Shown here in pieces: positions 53,374-63,000 of a stretch of 64,000 nt of DNA. Made by a program: the position numbers and the translations under genes. The notes beneath the pieces were generated by a model that ran no database searches, had not been told where the DNA came from, and worked only from the letters and a program-made list of their open reading frames with translations. Positions within the stretch are counted from its first letter, which is position 1. Each line of letters begins with the position of its first letter. This stretch comes from Bog-473 sp963838835 (GTDB lineage: Bacteria > Actinomycetota > Acidimicrobiia > Acidimicrobiales > RAAP-2): assembly GCA_963838835.1 (NCBI GenBank), contig CAWITA010000006.1, positions 11,483 to 75,482 on the forward strand, written 5' to 3'.

Positions 53374-54528
53374 GTGTCGGCGGTGGCCGAGCTCCCGATG
53401 GATCTCGAGGAGTTCAAATCGGCCGTGGACACCTGGCTCGACGAGAACGAGCCGGCGCTCGCCCGCACGTACGAAGGCGTCGGGACCTTGGACGAGCAGA
53501 TGGCCCACCTCCGCGAGGTGTTGCGCCTGGCCTTCGACGCCGGCTTCATGCGCATGGGGTGGCCGGAGCGCGTGGGCGGCCTCGGAGGTTCCAACCTGCT
53601 CCGTGCCTACCTCGGGGAGGCCCTCACCGCACGCGAGTTCGTCGAGCCGGGCATCTACTCCATGCCAGAGGTGCTGGCTCCCACGATGATCAACTTTGCG
53701 CCCGAGCCGCTGGCGGCCGAGATGGTGCCGCGGCTCTTGCGCGGTGACGAGATCTGGTGCCAGGGGTTCTCGGAACCCGGCACGGGCAGCAACCTCGCCT
53801 CGCTCGTGTGCCGCGCCACGTGGACAGACGACGGTTGGAGAGTGAGCGGCCAGAAGGTGTGGACGAGCCTCGCCCAGTACGCCTCGCGATGCGTGCTGCT
53901 CACCCGCACCGGGACGCCCGAGTCGGCGCACCGGGGCATCACCGCCTTCTTCGTCGACATGGAGAGCGCGGGCGTCACCGTGCGCCCGATCGAGACGATG
54001 CACGGCGCCCGGGAATTCTGCGAGGTCTTCTTCGACGACGTGCTCGTGCCGCTGGACCGACTGCTCGGCGAGGTGGACGGCGGGTGGTCGATCGCCATGG
54101 ACCTGCTGCCCTACGAGCGGAGCACCGCACTGTGGCACCGCGCCGCCTACCTGCAGCGGCGGCTGCAGCAGCTGGTCTCGACGGCGCCCGAAGGAGCGCT
54201 GAGTCCCACCGCGGTCGGTGAGGTCACCGAGCTGTTGTGGGCCTTCCGGGCCCGGTCGCGCTCGACCCAGCGCCGGCTCGCGGCCGGCGACAAGCTAGGT
54301 CCCGAAACGTCGGTCGACAAGGTGCTCGTGGCGACGGCGGAACAAGCCGTGTTCGACCTCGTCGCCGAGGGTTTCGGCGCGGACCTGGCCGGCGCGGACG
54401 ACCCCGTGAGCCGACGCTGGCGTTCGGAGTTCCTCTACTCGCGGGCGGCGTCGATCTACGGCGGGAGTGCCGAGATCCAGCGGAACATCATCGCCCGGCG
54501 GCTCCTCCAGCTCGGCGAGGACCGCTGA
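53374..54528 (+). CDS. Acyl-CoA dehydrogenase
   Basis: 384 residues, FAD-dependent. Motifs: WCQGFSEPGTGSNLASL (FAD and substrate binding), SGQKVWTSLAQYASR, and near the C-terminus YGGSAEIQRNIIARRLL. The catalytic Glu of the C-terminal group is not obvious. The stop overlaps the start of the second acyl-CoA dehydrogenase (TGATG), suggesting a hetero-oligomeric pair as in actinobacterial steroid and side-chain catabolic (FadE-type) enzymes. Confidence 0.92.
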   Translation: MSAVAELPMDLEEFKSAVDTWLDENEPALARTYEGVGTLDEQMAHLREVLRLAFDAGFMRMGWPERVGGLGGSNLLRAYLGEALTAREFVEPGIYSMPEVLAPTMINFAPEPLAAEMVPRLLRGDEIWCQGFSEPGTGSNLASLVCRATWTDDGWRVSGQKVWTSLAQYASRCVLLTRTGTPESAHRGITAFFVDMESAGVTVRPIETMHGAREFCEVFFDDVLVPLDRLLGEVDGGWSIAMDLLPYERSTALWHRAAYLQRRLQQLVSTAPEGALSPTAVGEVTELLWAFRARSRSTQRRLAAGDKLGPETSVDKVLVATAEQAVFDLVAEGFGADLAGADDPVSRRWRSEFLYSRAASIYGGSAEIQRNIIARRLLQLGEDR

Positions 54529-55488
54529 TGGAAGGCACCGAGCTCGAGCTCTTCGAGCGCAGCATCCGCCGCGCCACCGAGACCAGCAGCGGCGGGGCTC
54601 TGGACGGAGCGCTCGCCGACGTGGGCTGGCACGACGCCCTGATCGTGGACCCCAGGACGGCGGTTTCGCTGCTGTTCGAGTGCCAAGGGGCGGCGAACGT
54701 CACCTCCTCGTCGCTCGACCAGCTCCTCGCCGTCGGGCTCGGCGTGGATGACCACCCTGCGCCGACGGTCCTCCTCCCCCGCATGCGGACGCGTCTCGCC
54801 CCCGGCCGGCTGACCGCCGACGGCTGCGCCGTCCACGGCCTGGCGACGGCCGGGCTCGACCGTACGGACACGGTCCTCGTCGTCGCGGAGGCCGCCGGCA
54901 CACACGCCGCGGTCACGCTGGGGACGTCGGCGCTGTCGCGTCGACCGATTGGCGGCATCGATCCCTCGCTCGGGTTGTTCGAGGTGGCCGGCGAGATCGC
55001 GCTCGGAGAGCACCCACCCGCGGGGGACGGTCGACTGGACCGGCGCCGTGGCGCTCGGGCAACTCGCGCTGGGCCACGAGCTGATCGGGGCGGCGAGAGC
55101 CGTGCTGGAACTGGCCCGCACCCATGCGTTGGCGCGCATCCAGTTCGGTCGGCCCATCGCCGCCTTCCAGGCCGTCCGCCACCGTCTGGCCGACAGCCTC
55201 GTCGCCATCGAGGCGGCGGCCGCTCTGGTGGCCGCCGCCTGGGACCATCCGTCGGCGGTGAACGCATCGATCGCCAAGTCCTCGGCTGCCCGGGCGGCGC
55301 GGACCGTTGCCCGGCACTGCCAACAGGTGCTGGCCGGCATCGGGTTCACCACCGAGCACCCGTTCCACCGCTACTACCGGCGGATCCTCGTCCTGGACCG
55401 GCTCCTCGGGGCCGGAAGCGTTCTCACCGCCGAGCTCGGCACCGAGGTGCTGCGGAGCCGGACGCTCCCGCCTGTCCTGCCGCTCTGA
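54528..55488 (+). CDS. Acyl-CoA dehydrogenase-like partner subunit (one frameshift)
   Basis: About 319 residues once corrected. The first frame runs from MEGTELELFERSIRR to about residue 165. The second contains the family segments VDWTGAVALGQLALGHEL, QFGRPIAAFQAVRHRLAD and FTTEHPFHRYYRRIL. The break coincides with a run of five G at 55022-55026; removing one G joins PPAGT to VDWTG, and the span is one base over a multiple of three. FAD and acyl-CoA contacts look partial, as in the weaker half of heterodimeric FadE pairs. Confidence 0.83.
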
Positions 55489-55529
55489 GCCGGGCAGGGG
55501 CCGCTGCGGTCCCGCCGGCGGTCGTGGAC

Positions 55530-55582
55530 AACCTCGATTACGCTTTATAGCACTTTTTGATAATGGTGTTTCCAGTCGGTGA
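55530..55582 (+). promoter_or_regulatory. A/T-rich promoter region before the aldehyde dehydrogenase gene
   Basis: The stretch from about 55535 to 55575 contains TTTATAG and TTTTTGATAATG, strikingly A/T-rich for this DNA. It lies about 40-80 nt before the GTG start. A new transcript probably begins here, though no convincing -35 box can be fixed. Confidence 0.3.
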
Positions 55583-55616
55583 GAGAACCCGGACAGAGTG
55601 ACCAGGGAGGAAGGCC

Positions 55617-57098
55617 GTGACGACAGAGGCTGACCACGAAGCGAAGATGCTCATCGACGGCAAGCTGGTCGAGGCCGACTCGGGGAGGACCTTCGACAAC
55701 GTCAACCCGGCGAGCGAGGAGGTGCTCGGGCCGGTCGCTGACGCGTCCAACACCGAGATGCACCGCGCCATCGACGCCGCCCGACGTGCCTTCGACGAGA
55801 CCGACTGGTCCACCAACCGCGCCCGGCGCAAGGAATGCCTCACCCAGCTCCAGGAGGCACTCGAGGGAGAGCAGGAGGCGCTGCGCGAGGAGCTGATCCT
55901 CGAGGTTGGCTGCCCGCGCCTGACCACCTACGCCAACCAATTGGACATCCCGCTTGGCGCCGCCCTCCGCTACCCGGTCGAGCTCATCGACGAATTCGAA
56001 TGGCGGACCGACCTACCCCAGATTGCCGACCGCCGGGGCGCGCTGAACACGCGCCAGATCTGGAGGGAGGCGGTCGGCGTGGTCGGCGCCATCGTCCCGT
56101 GGAACTTTCCCGTCGAGGTGACGCTCAACAAGCTCGGGCAGGCCCTCGCCACCGGCAACACCGTGATTCTGAAGCCGGCCCCCGACACGCCGTGGAACGC
56201 GACCCGGCTCGGTCGCCTCGTCGCCGAGCAGACCGAGTTCCCCCCGGGCGTGCTCAACGTCGTGACGTCGTCCGACCACCTCGTCGGCGAGGAACTGACG
56301 ATCTCGCCGAAGGTCGACCTGATCTCCTTCACCGGATCGACCGCAGTCGGCAAACGGATCATGGAGAAGGGCGCGGCGACGCTGAAGCGAGTCTTCCTCG
56401 AGCTCGGGGGCAAGTCGGCCACGATCGTGCTCGACGACGCCGATTTCGCCTCGTCGGTGCCGTCGGGGATCCAGGTGTGCTTCCACGGTGGACAGGGCTG
56501 CGCCATCCAGACTCGCATGCTCCTCCCCCGGTCCCGCTACGACGAAGGGGTGGAGATCCTCCGCGCCACCCTGTCTTCCGTGGCCTACGGGGACCCGCAG
56601 CGCCCCGACGTCCTGATGGGCCCGCTCATCTCGGCCAAGCAGCGCGACCGGGTGCTGGGCTACATCGAGAAGGGTGTCAAGGAGGGAGCCACGCTGGCCC
56701 TGGGCGGCCAACGCCCGGCTGATCTCCCGAAGGGCTGGTACGTGGAGCCGACGCTCTTCACCGGCGTGGACAACTCCATGACGATCGCCCAGGAGGAGAT
56801 CTTCGGGCCGGTCCTCGTGGTCATCCCCTTCGACGACGATGACGACGCCGTGCGGATCGCCAACGACAGCGTCTACGGGCTGTCCGGCGGCGTGTTCTCC
56901 GGCTCCCTGGAGCGCTCGCTCGCAGTGGCCGAGCGCATCCGCACCGGGACGTTCGCCGTCAACGGGGGCATGCCGATCGGGCAAGCCGACATCCCCTTCG
57001 GCGGGTACAAGCAGAGTGGCATCGGCCGGCAGAACGGGCGCGCCGGGTTCGACCAGTACCTGGAGCTGAAGTCGGTGGCCTGGCCGACGCCCGCCTGA
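55617..57098 (+). CDS. Aldehyde dehydrogenase (NAD(P)+)
   Basis: 493 residues. All catalytic residues are present: Asn in PWNFPVEV (N163), Lys in ILKPAPD (K186), Glu in LELGGKS (E262) and the nucleophile Cys in GGQGCAIQTR (C295). EEIFGPVLVV and GGYKQSGIGRQNG follow. GTG start with GGGAGGAAGG upstream. The oxygenase reductase begins 16 nt downstream. It oxidises an aldehyde to an acid, probably after hydroxylation by the Rieske enzyme or a P450. Confidence 0.95.
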   Translation: MTTEADHEAKMLIDGKLVEADSGRTFDNVNPASEEVLGPVADASNTEMHRAIDAARRAFDETDWSTNRARRKECLTQLQEALEGEQEALREELILEVGCPRLTTYANQLDIPLGAALRYPVELIDEFEWRTDLPQIADRRGALNTRQIWREAVGVVGAIVPWNFPVEVTLNKLGQALATGNTVILKPAPDTPWNATRLGRLVAEQTEFPPGVLNVVTSSDHLVGEELTISPKVDLISFTGSTAVGKRIMEKGAATLKRVFLELGGKSATIVLDDADFASSVPSGIQVCFHGGQGCAIQTRMLLPRSRYDEGVEILRATLSSVAYGDPQRPDVLMGPLISAKQRDRVLGYIEKGVKEGATLALGGQRPADLPKGWYVEPTLFTGVDNSMTIAQEEIFGPVLVVIPFDDDDDAVRIANDSVYGLSGGVFSGSLERSLAVAERIRTGTFAVNGGMPIGQADIPFGGYKQSGIGRQNGRAGFDQYLELKSVAWPTPA

Positions 57099-57114
57099 GT
57101 TCCCCGGCGGCGCG

Positions 57115-58176
57115 GTGAGTGACCACGACCCCGTCCTGCGGGAGCACGGCTATCACTCGCTCCGCGTCAAGCAGGTTGTCCGCGAGACGCACGACGCGAG
57201 CTCGTTCGTGCTCGACGTCCCCGAGGATCTGCGGGATACCTTCCGCTACAGGCCCGGGCAGTTCTGCACCTTCCGGGTGCGCGTCGACGGGTCCGAGCAG
57301 CTGCGCTCGTACTCCATGTCGAGCGCACCCGAGACGGACGGCGACCTGACCGTCACCGTCAAGCGGGTGGCCGGGGGGCTGGTCTCCAACTGGTTCCTCG
57401 ACAACGTCTCGGAGGGGGAGGTCGTGGAGGTGACCAAGCCTGCCGGCGTGTTCTGTGCCCAGGCCACCGAGCGCCCCGTCGTGGGCTTCTGCGGGGGCAG
57501 CGGCATCACGCCGGTCGTGTCGATCGTCAAGCACGTGCTGTGGACCACACTGCGCTCGGTGAGGCTTCTTTACGCCAACCGCGACCGTGATTCGGTGATC
57601 TTCGACAACCTCCTCGCCGATCTGTGCGCCCGCCTCCCCGACCGGCTGGATGTCCGCCGGCACTTCGACTCCGAAGGTGGGTTCCTCCGCACGGAGTCCA
57701 TCGCCGACTTCGTTTCCGGTGAGCTCGAGGCCGACTTCTACATCTGTGGACCGGGCCCGTTCATGGACCTCGCCGAGTCGACCCTGCGAGGACTGGGCGT
57801 CGAGCGGGACCGGTTGTTCATCGAGCGCTTCTTGGTCGAGCAGCAGGAGAAGGAGGCCGCCGCCGTGGCGGCAGCGGCCGAGACCCCGGCGGACGTGCCG
57901 GACGAGGTGACGGTGATCCTGGCGGGCAAGAAGACGGTGGTGGCGTATCAGCCCGGCGACACGCTGCTCGAGACGGCGCGGCGGGGCGGCCTGCGCCCAC
58001 CCTTCTCCTGTGAGGCGGGCAACTGCGCCACGTGCATGGCGTTCCTCAAAGAGGGGTCCGTCACCATGCGGGCGAACAACGCGCTGACGCCCGATGAAGT
58101 CGAGGAGGGCTGGATCCTGACCTGCCAGGGCCTTCCCCGCGGTCAGACGGTGACCGTCGAATACGAGGCGTTGTGA
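57115..58176 (+). CDS. Oxygenase reductase: FAD, NAD and [2Fe-2S] domains (KshB/HmpA-like)
   Basis: 353 residues. FAD-binding RSYSMSS (64-67 is RSYS), NAD-binding FCGGSGITP (127-133 is GGSGITP), CGPGPFMDL, and a C-terminal plant-type [2Fe-2S] domain with C299, C304, C307 and C337 (CEAGNCATC then TCQ). This order is that of 3-ketosteroid hydroxylase reductase KshB and phenylacetyl-CoA-type reductases. GTG start. It transfers electrons from NAD(P)H, most likely to the Rieske oxygenase encoded convergently. A coupled partner is inferred from proximity. Confidence 0.92.
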   Translation: MSDHDPVLREHGYHSLRVKQVVRETHDASSFVLDVPEDLRDTFRYRPGQFCTFRVRVDGSEQLRSYSMSSAPETDGDLTVTVKRVAGGLVSNWFLDNVSEGEVVEVTKPAGVFCAQATERPVVGFCGGSGITPVVSIVKHVLWTTLRSVRLLYANRDRDSVIFDNLLADLCARLPDRLDVRRHFDSEGGFLRTESIADFVSGELEADFYICGPGPFMDLAESTLRGLGVERDRLFIERFLVEQQEKEAAAVAAAAETPADVPDEVTVILAGKKTVVAYQPGDTLLETARRGGLRPPFSCEAGNCATCMAFLKEGSVTMRANNALTPDEVEEGWILTCQGLPRGQTVTVEYEAL

Positions 58177-58180
58177 CGCT

Positions 58181-58204
58181 GAGCCCGGCTCAGGGGCCGG
58201 GCTC
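58181..58204. terminator. 9-bp-stem hairpin between convergent genes
   Basis: GAGCCCGGC (58181-58189) pairs perfectly with GCCGGGCTC (58196-58204) across a 6-nt loop. It starts 4 nt after the reductase stop and includes the stop codon of the convergent 111-residue gene, so it suits bidirectional termination. Confidence 0.6.
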
Positions 58205-58525
58205 GGTCACCAGGTCCAGGTAGGCGGCGCCGGTGTCAGGCACGCCGGGTTGCCCCCAGCACTCGACGGGGAACGAGACCATAACCATGGAGTACAAGAG
58301 GTGGAGCAGGTTGGTCGCGTCCGGCGGCATGTCGTCGAGGGGGAACGCGTCACAGTACGCCATGGCGTCCTCGGCCCGTGCGGTGACGGCGTCGTAGAAC
58401 GACTGCATGTCGAGCATGCTGCTGGCCATCCGCGCCGCGAAGCGCTCCGGTTCGGTGGCCAGGCACCACGTGGTGGCGAACGGCTCCAGTTCGGAGAACT
58501 CCATGGGCAACAGCGTCTCGGCCAT
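58190..58525 (-). CDS. 111-residue protein co-encoded with the Rieske oxygenase
   Basis: 111 residues beginning MAETLLPMEFSELEPFA and containing SFPVECWGQPGVPDTGAAYL. Predicted helical, soluble and acidic, with no known catalytic motif and four Met-rich stretches. It lies 6 nt after the Rieske alpha subunit stop, on the same strand, so both are on one transcript. I recall similar small proteins beside other actinobacterial Rieske genes, but could not check this. It may be an accessory or assembly subunit; function unknown. Confidence 0.75.
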   Translation of the reverse strand: MAETLLPMEFSELEPFATTWCLATEPERFAARMASSMLDMQSFYDAVTARAEDAMAYCDAFPLDDMPPDATNLLHLLYSMVMVSFPVECWGQPGVPDTGAAYLDLVTEPGP

Positions 58526-58531
58526 CTTGGG

Positions 58532-59800
58532 TCACACCTCCGCGTGTTGCTTCTTGTAGTCGTCCACCCAGTCGGCCGCCACCTGGTGCAAATGACGGCA
58601 GAGCACCTCCTGGTCGTTCAGCGGGAATCGCTCGAGCACCCGCGACTCGAGCATCGTCTGCGTCGCCTCGAGCGTGTTGGCGTCCTGGAGGCCGTACTCC
58701 TTGAACGAGACAGACGCGATCTCCTGCGCCACCCGCTCGCGGGCGTTCTTGGGGGGAACGAAGTAGAGCGTGCCCTCGAACACGTGCGCGTTGTGCGAGG
58801 TCGGCCAGTAGTGGTAGGTGAGGTACCAGTTCTGCCCCCACACGAGGATGACGAAGTTGGGGAAGATCTGCCAGGAGTCGAGGCCCCACGGATCGCAGCG
58901 AGCCGGGTTGATGCCCGCCGCCTCTTGCTCGTAGCCCAGGTCCGGCGCGTCCCAGGGACCGAACAGCCCGCTGCGCGTGATGATCTCCATGGGCTTGAGC
59001 ATGTTGGGCGCAAGGGTCCATGGGTGCACGCCCGCGGTGCTCACGAGGCGATGGGGACCGGAGATCGTGTACGCCGGCGCCTCGAACCCGGCCTGCTGCG
59101 CGGCCATGGACCAGTCGGGTGGCGTTTGCTTCGCGTGCAGAACGGGTGCGTGGTAGAACTCCTGGAAGGCGTCCAGGTACAGCTTCCAGTTGCTCTTCAC
59201 CGTGGCACGGTAGAACCTGCGCTCGGTCTGCTTTTCGAACGGATAGTTCTCGAGCTTGGTGACCATCGGTCCGAGGAAATCACGCAGGTTCTGCTCGGGT
59301 TGTTTGGCCAGGTTCACGAAGATGAAGCCGGCCCAGACGTCGCAGTGCACCGGGACCAGCCCGTAGTCGTCCTTGTCGAGGTTGAAGAACTCCTGCTCCT
59401 GCTGGACGAACGACAGCGAGCCGTCGAGGTCGTAACGCCACCCGTGGTACTTGCAGACGAACTGACGGCACATCCCGCTCGACTCCTCCTGGGGATAGTC
59501 CGTCCACACCAGCTTGTTCCCGCGGTGGCGACACACGTTGTGAAAGGCCCGTACCTGGCCCTCCTTGTCGCGCACGACGACGACAGAGGTGCGCGCCACC
59601 GCGATCTCCTTGGTGAAGTAGCTACCGTTGCGGGGCAGCTGCTCGACGCGGCCCACGTTCAACCAGGCTCGCTTGAAGATGGCCTCGCGCTCGAGCTCGT
59701 AGAACTCCGTCGAGATGGAGTCCTCGTAGGAGATCGGCTCGGTGCCGAGCCCGAAGTGCTCGGTCCAGGTCCCTTCGGGTGGCTTGGGCCAACGTGCCAT
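58532..59800 (-). CDS. Rieske non-heme iron oxygenase alpha subunit
   Basis: 422 residues. Rieske [2Fe-2S] ligands: C90 and H92 in NVCRHRGN, C116 and H119 in FVCKYHGW. Catalytic iron site: bridging D210, then E214-x-x-H217-x4-H222 in LDAFQEFYHAPVLH, with a later Asp. I chose the ATG at 59800, which gives MARWPKPPEG and has GAGAGGACG upstream; the frame is open to 59884. Ring-hydroxylating or oxidative demethylating enzyme; the substrate is unknown. Electrons probably come from the reductase at 57115. Confidence 0.93.
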   Translation of the reverse strand: MARWPKPPEGTWTEHFGLGTEPISYEDSISTEFYELEREAIFKRAWLNVGRVEQLPRNGSYFTKEIAVARTSVVVVRDKEGQVRAFHNVCRHRGNKLVWTDYPQEESSGMCRQFVCKYHGWRYDLDGSLSFVQQEQEFFNLDKDDYGLVPVHCDVWAGFIFVNLAKQPEQNLRDFLGPMVTKLENYPFEKQTERRFYRATVKSNWKLYLDAFQEFYHAPVLHAKQTPPDWSMAAQQAGFEAPAYTISGPHRLVSTAGVHPWTLAPNMLKPMEIITRSGLFGPWDAPDLGYEQEAAGINPARCDPWGLDSWQIFPNFVILVWGQNWYLTYHYWPTSHNAHVFEGTLYFVPPKNARERVAQEIASVSFKEYGLQDANTLEATQTMLESRVLERFPLNDQEVLCRHLHQVAADWVDDYKKQHAEV

Positions 59801-60019
59801 GACCACGTCCTCTCGTCGCTGGGTCGCCGGTGCCCGCGATGGTATCACTACTCTCGTCAGGTGAGAAGAGCGTTTCCGCCCCACGCTCGACCGTACGGGC
59901 TCCCCCCGGGCTTCGTCCGCAGTGTCAACGCAACCAGTCCCGACGACAACGCCTGACGCGCCTCGAGCGCGCCGCGAGATCGGTGTCGCGCTGACGGATC
60001 CCAGTGCAGCTCGAGGCTC

Positions 60020-63000
60020 CTAGTGCAGCTTGAGGCTGTCCTGATACAGGGCGGCGAGGGCCTCGGGCACCCAGCCGCTGCCCCAGGCGTGCGCCATGAG
60101 CTGGGACGGGCCGTCGGTGTGGACGATCCCCTGGGAGGTCAAGAGCGCGTCGTAGTCCGAGACGTCCTGTTGAAAGAGGTTGTAGCCCCCGATCCAGATC
60201 CGATTGTTCGTGGTGAACGCGGCCTTGTGGGCGGCGAGGAACGAGGCCGTCAGCCGGTAGTTGGCCTGGAAGTTCGCGTCCGTGCCGTAGTTGGCGGCGG
60301 GGTCCGAGCCCAGCTGGTCGTACGACGACATGTCGGCCGGGAAATCCCACGAGGCGGCCAGTTGGAACAGGTTCGGGTGCTTCAAGATGAGATCCTGGGC
60401 GCCGTAGCCCGACTTCGAGAAGCCGATCAGCCAGTTCTGCTCGGTACCGCTGGTCGAGAGGTTGGCGGTGACCCACGGCTGGAGCTCCGTGGTCATGAAG
60501 CTCTCGTACTCGAGCTGCCCGTCGTTGGGGTCGTCGGCGTACCACGGGTCGATGGCGAAGGTGGGTTCGACGATCGTCAGGTTGTACTGGTCCTCGGCGT
60601 CGAGCGCGGCCAACGTCGCCATGGCGTCGCCGTACTGGCTCCCCAGCCCCGCCTCGACCGGGAGCACGTAGAGGAAGTTGTGGGCGACCCCCGCTGCCGG
60701 GTGCGTGGGTTGGAGCACTCGCAGCGTCTGTGTCCCGGGCCCATCGTCCGGGGAGGTGAACGTGAAGTACTCGATGTTGTTGGAGTCCGTGGACTGGTAC
60801 TGCACCGTGAACGGAGGGCCACAGGTCACCGAGACGTTGGTGACGTTGGTCGAGCCCACGGTGCCCGATCCGTTGGCCACCGAGCAGGCCTGGCCCGAGG
60901 GGTTGGTCGCCACGGTGACGGCGAAGGACCCGCCTTGGGCCACGGCCGTGGCGAAGGTGAAGGCGCCGTTGGCGCTCACGCTCAGGTTGTCCCCGCCGTT
61001 GTCCTGGAGGACGACGGTCCCCGAGGAGAGGCCCGAGACCGTGCCTCCGATGGTGTAGGAGCCGCCGGTCGTGGCGGTGCCGCCCGCCCAGTTGGCCGCG
61101 CTCGCCGTGCCGTTGGCCATGATCGCCGGGGCGCCCCCGGTCAAGGAGCTGTCGGTGGCGGTGATGCGGACGAGTCCGTTCTCGGAGAACGTGAGCGTCG
61201 AGCCGGTGACCGCGAGGTTCAGCTGGGTGCCGGCGGCCAGCGCGCCCGAGGAGTAGGACGAGCCGAGCTGGGTCCAGTTGCCGTTGACCAGCTTGAAGAG
61301 CATCAAGACGGGGTTGCCGTTGTTCCACCAGTAGATGCCGACGTAGAGGCTCTGGCCCCCGCTTTGGGCCCTGACGGCGGGACCGATCCACTGGGTCCCG
61401 CTGAGCGGGGTCGAGGTGACTTGGACCTGGGAGTACTGGTTGCTCGGGTAGGTCTCCGCGGTGCGGATGTCACCTGAGTTCCCCGAGGCGTTGGTGCCGA
61501 CCACGGCGTCGTTGGAGATCGCCAGTCCGCCCACGCTCATGTCGGTCCAGCCCGCACCGAGGCTCCCGTTGGCCCGGTTGAAATTGTCGGTGGCCGAGAC
61601 GGGGCTCTGGCTCTGGGTCGCACAGGTCACCGAGACGTTGGTGACGTTGGTCGAGCCCACGGTGCCCGATCCGTTGGCCACCGAGCAGGCCTGGCCCGAG
61701 GGGTTGGTCGCCACGGTGACGGCGAAGGACCCGCCTTGGGCCACGGCCGTGGCGAAGGTGAAGGCGCCGTTGGCGCTCACGCTCAGGTTGTCCCCGCCGT
61801 TGTCCTGGAGGACGACGGTCCCCGAGGAGAGGCCCGAGACCGTGCCTCCGATGGTGTAGGAGCCGCCGGTCGTGGCGGTGCCGCCCGCCCAGTTGGCCGC
61901 GCTCGCCGTGCCGTTGGCCATGATCGCCGGGGCGCCCCCGGTCAAGGAGCTGTCGGTGGCGGTGATGCGGACGAGTCCGTTCTCGGAGAACGTGAGCGTC
62001 GAGCCGGTGACCGCGAGGTTCAGCTGGGTGCCGGCGGCCAGCGCGCCCGAGGAGTAGGACGAGCCGAGCTGGGTCCAGTTGCCGTTGACCAGCTTGAAGA
62101 GCATCAAGACGGGGTTGCCGTTGTTCCACCAGTAGATGCCGACGTAGAGGCTCTGGCCCCCGCTTTGGGCCCTGACGGCGGGACCGATCCACTGGGTCCC
62201 GCTGAGCGGGGTCGAGGTGACTTGGACCTGGGAGTACTGGTTGCTCGGGTAGGTCTCCGCGGTGCGGATGTCACCTGAGTTCCCCGAGGCGTTGGTGCCG
62301 ACCACGGCGTCGTTGGAGATCGCCAGTCCGCCCACGCTCATGTCGGTCCAGCCCGCACCGAGGCTCCCGTTGGCCCGGTTGAAATTGTCGGTGGCCGAGA
62401 CGGGGCTCTGGCTCTGGGTCGCACAGGTCACCGAGACGTTGGTGACGTTGGTCGAGCCCACGGTGCCCGATCCGTTGGCCACCGAGCAGGCCTGGCCCGA
62501 GGGGTTGGTCGCCACGGTGACGGCGAAGGACCCGCCTTGGGCCACGGCCGTGGCGAAGGTGAAGGCGCCGTTGGCGCTCACGCTCAGGTTGTCCCCGCCG
62601 TTGTCCTGGAGGACGACGGTCCCCGAGGAGAGGCCCGAGACCGTGCCTCCGATGGTGTAGGAGCCGCCGGTCGTGGCGGTGCCGCCCGCCCAGTTGGCCG
62701 CGCTCGCCGTGCCGTTGGCCATGATCGCCGGGGCGCCCCCGGTCAAGGAGCTGTCGGTGGCGGTGATGCGGACGAGTCCGTTCTCGGAGAACGTGAGCGT
62801 CGAGCCGGTGACCGCGAGGTTCAGCTGGGTGCCGGCGGCCAGCGCGCCCGAGGAGTAGGACGAGCCGAGCTGGGTCCAGTTGCCGTTGACCAGCTTGAAG
62901 AGCATCAAGACGGGGTTGCCGTTGTTCCACCAGTAGATGCCGACGTAGAGGCTCTGGCCCCCGCTTTGGGCCCTGACGGCGGGACCGATCCACTGGGTCC

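Noticed and set aside
60004..60037. Near duplication of GTGCAGCTYGAGGCT around the stop of the giant protein
   Set aside because: Probably a small slippage product; no functional implication visible.
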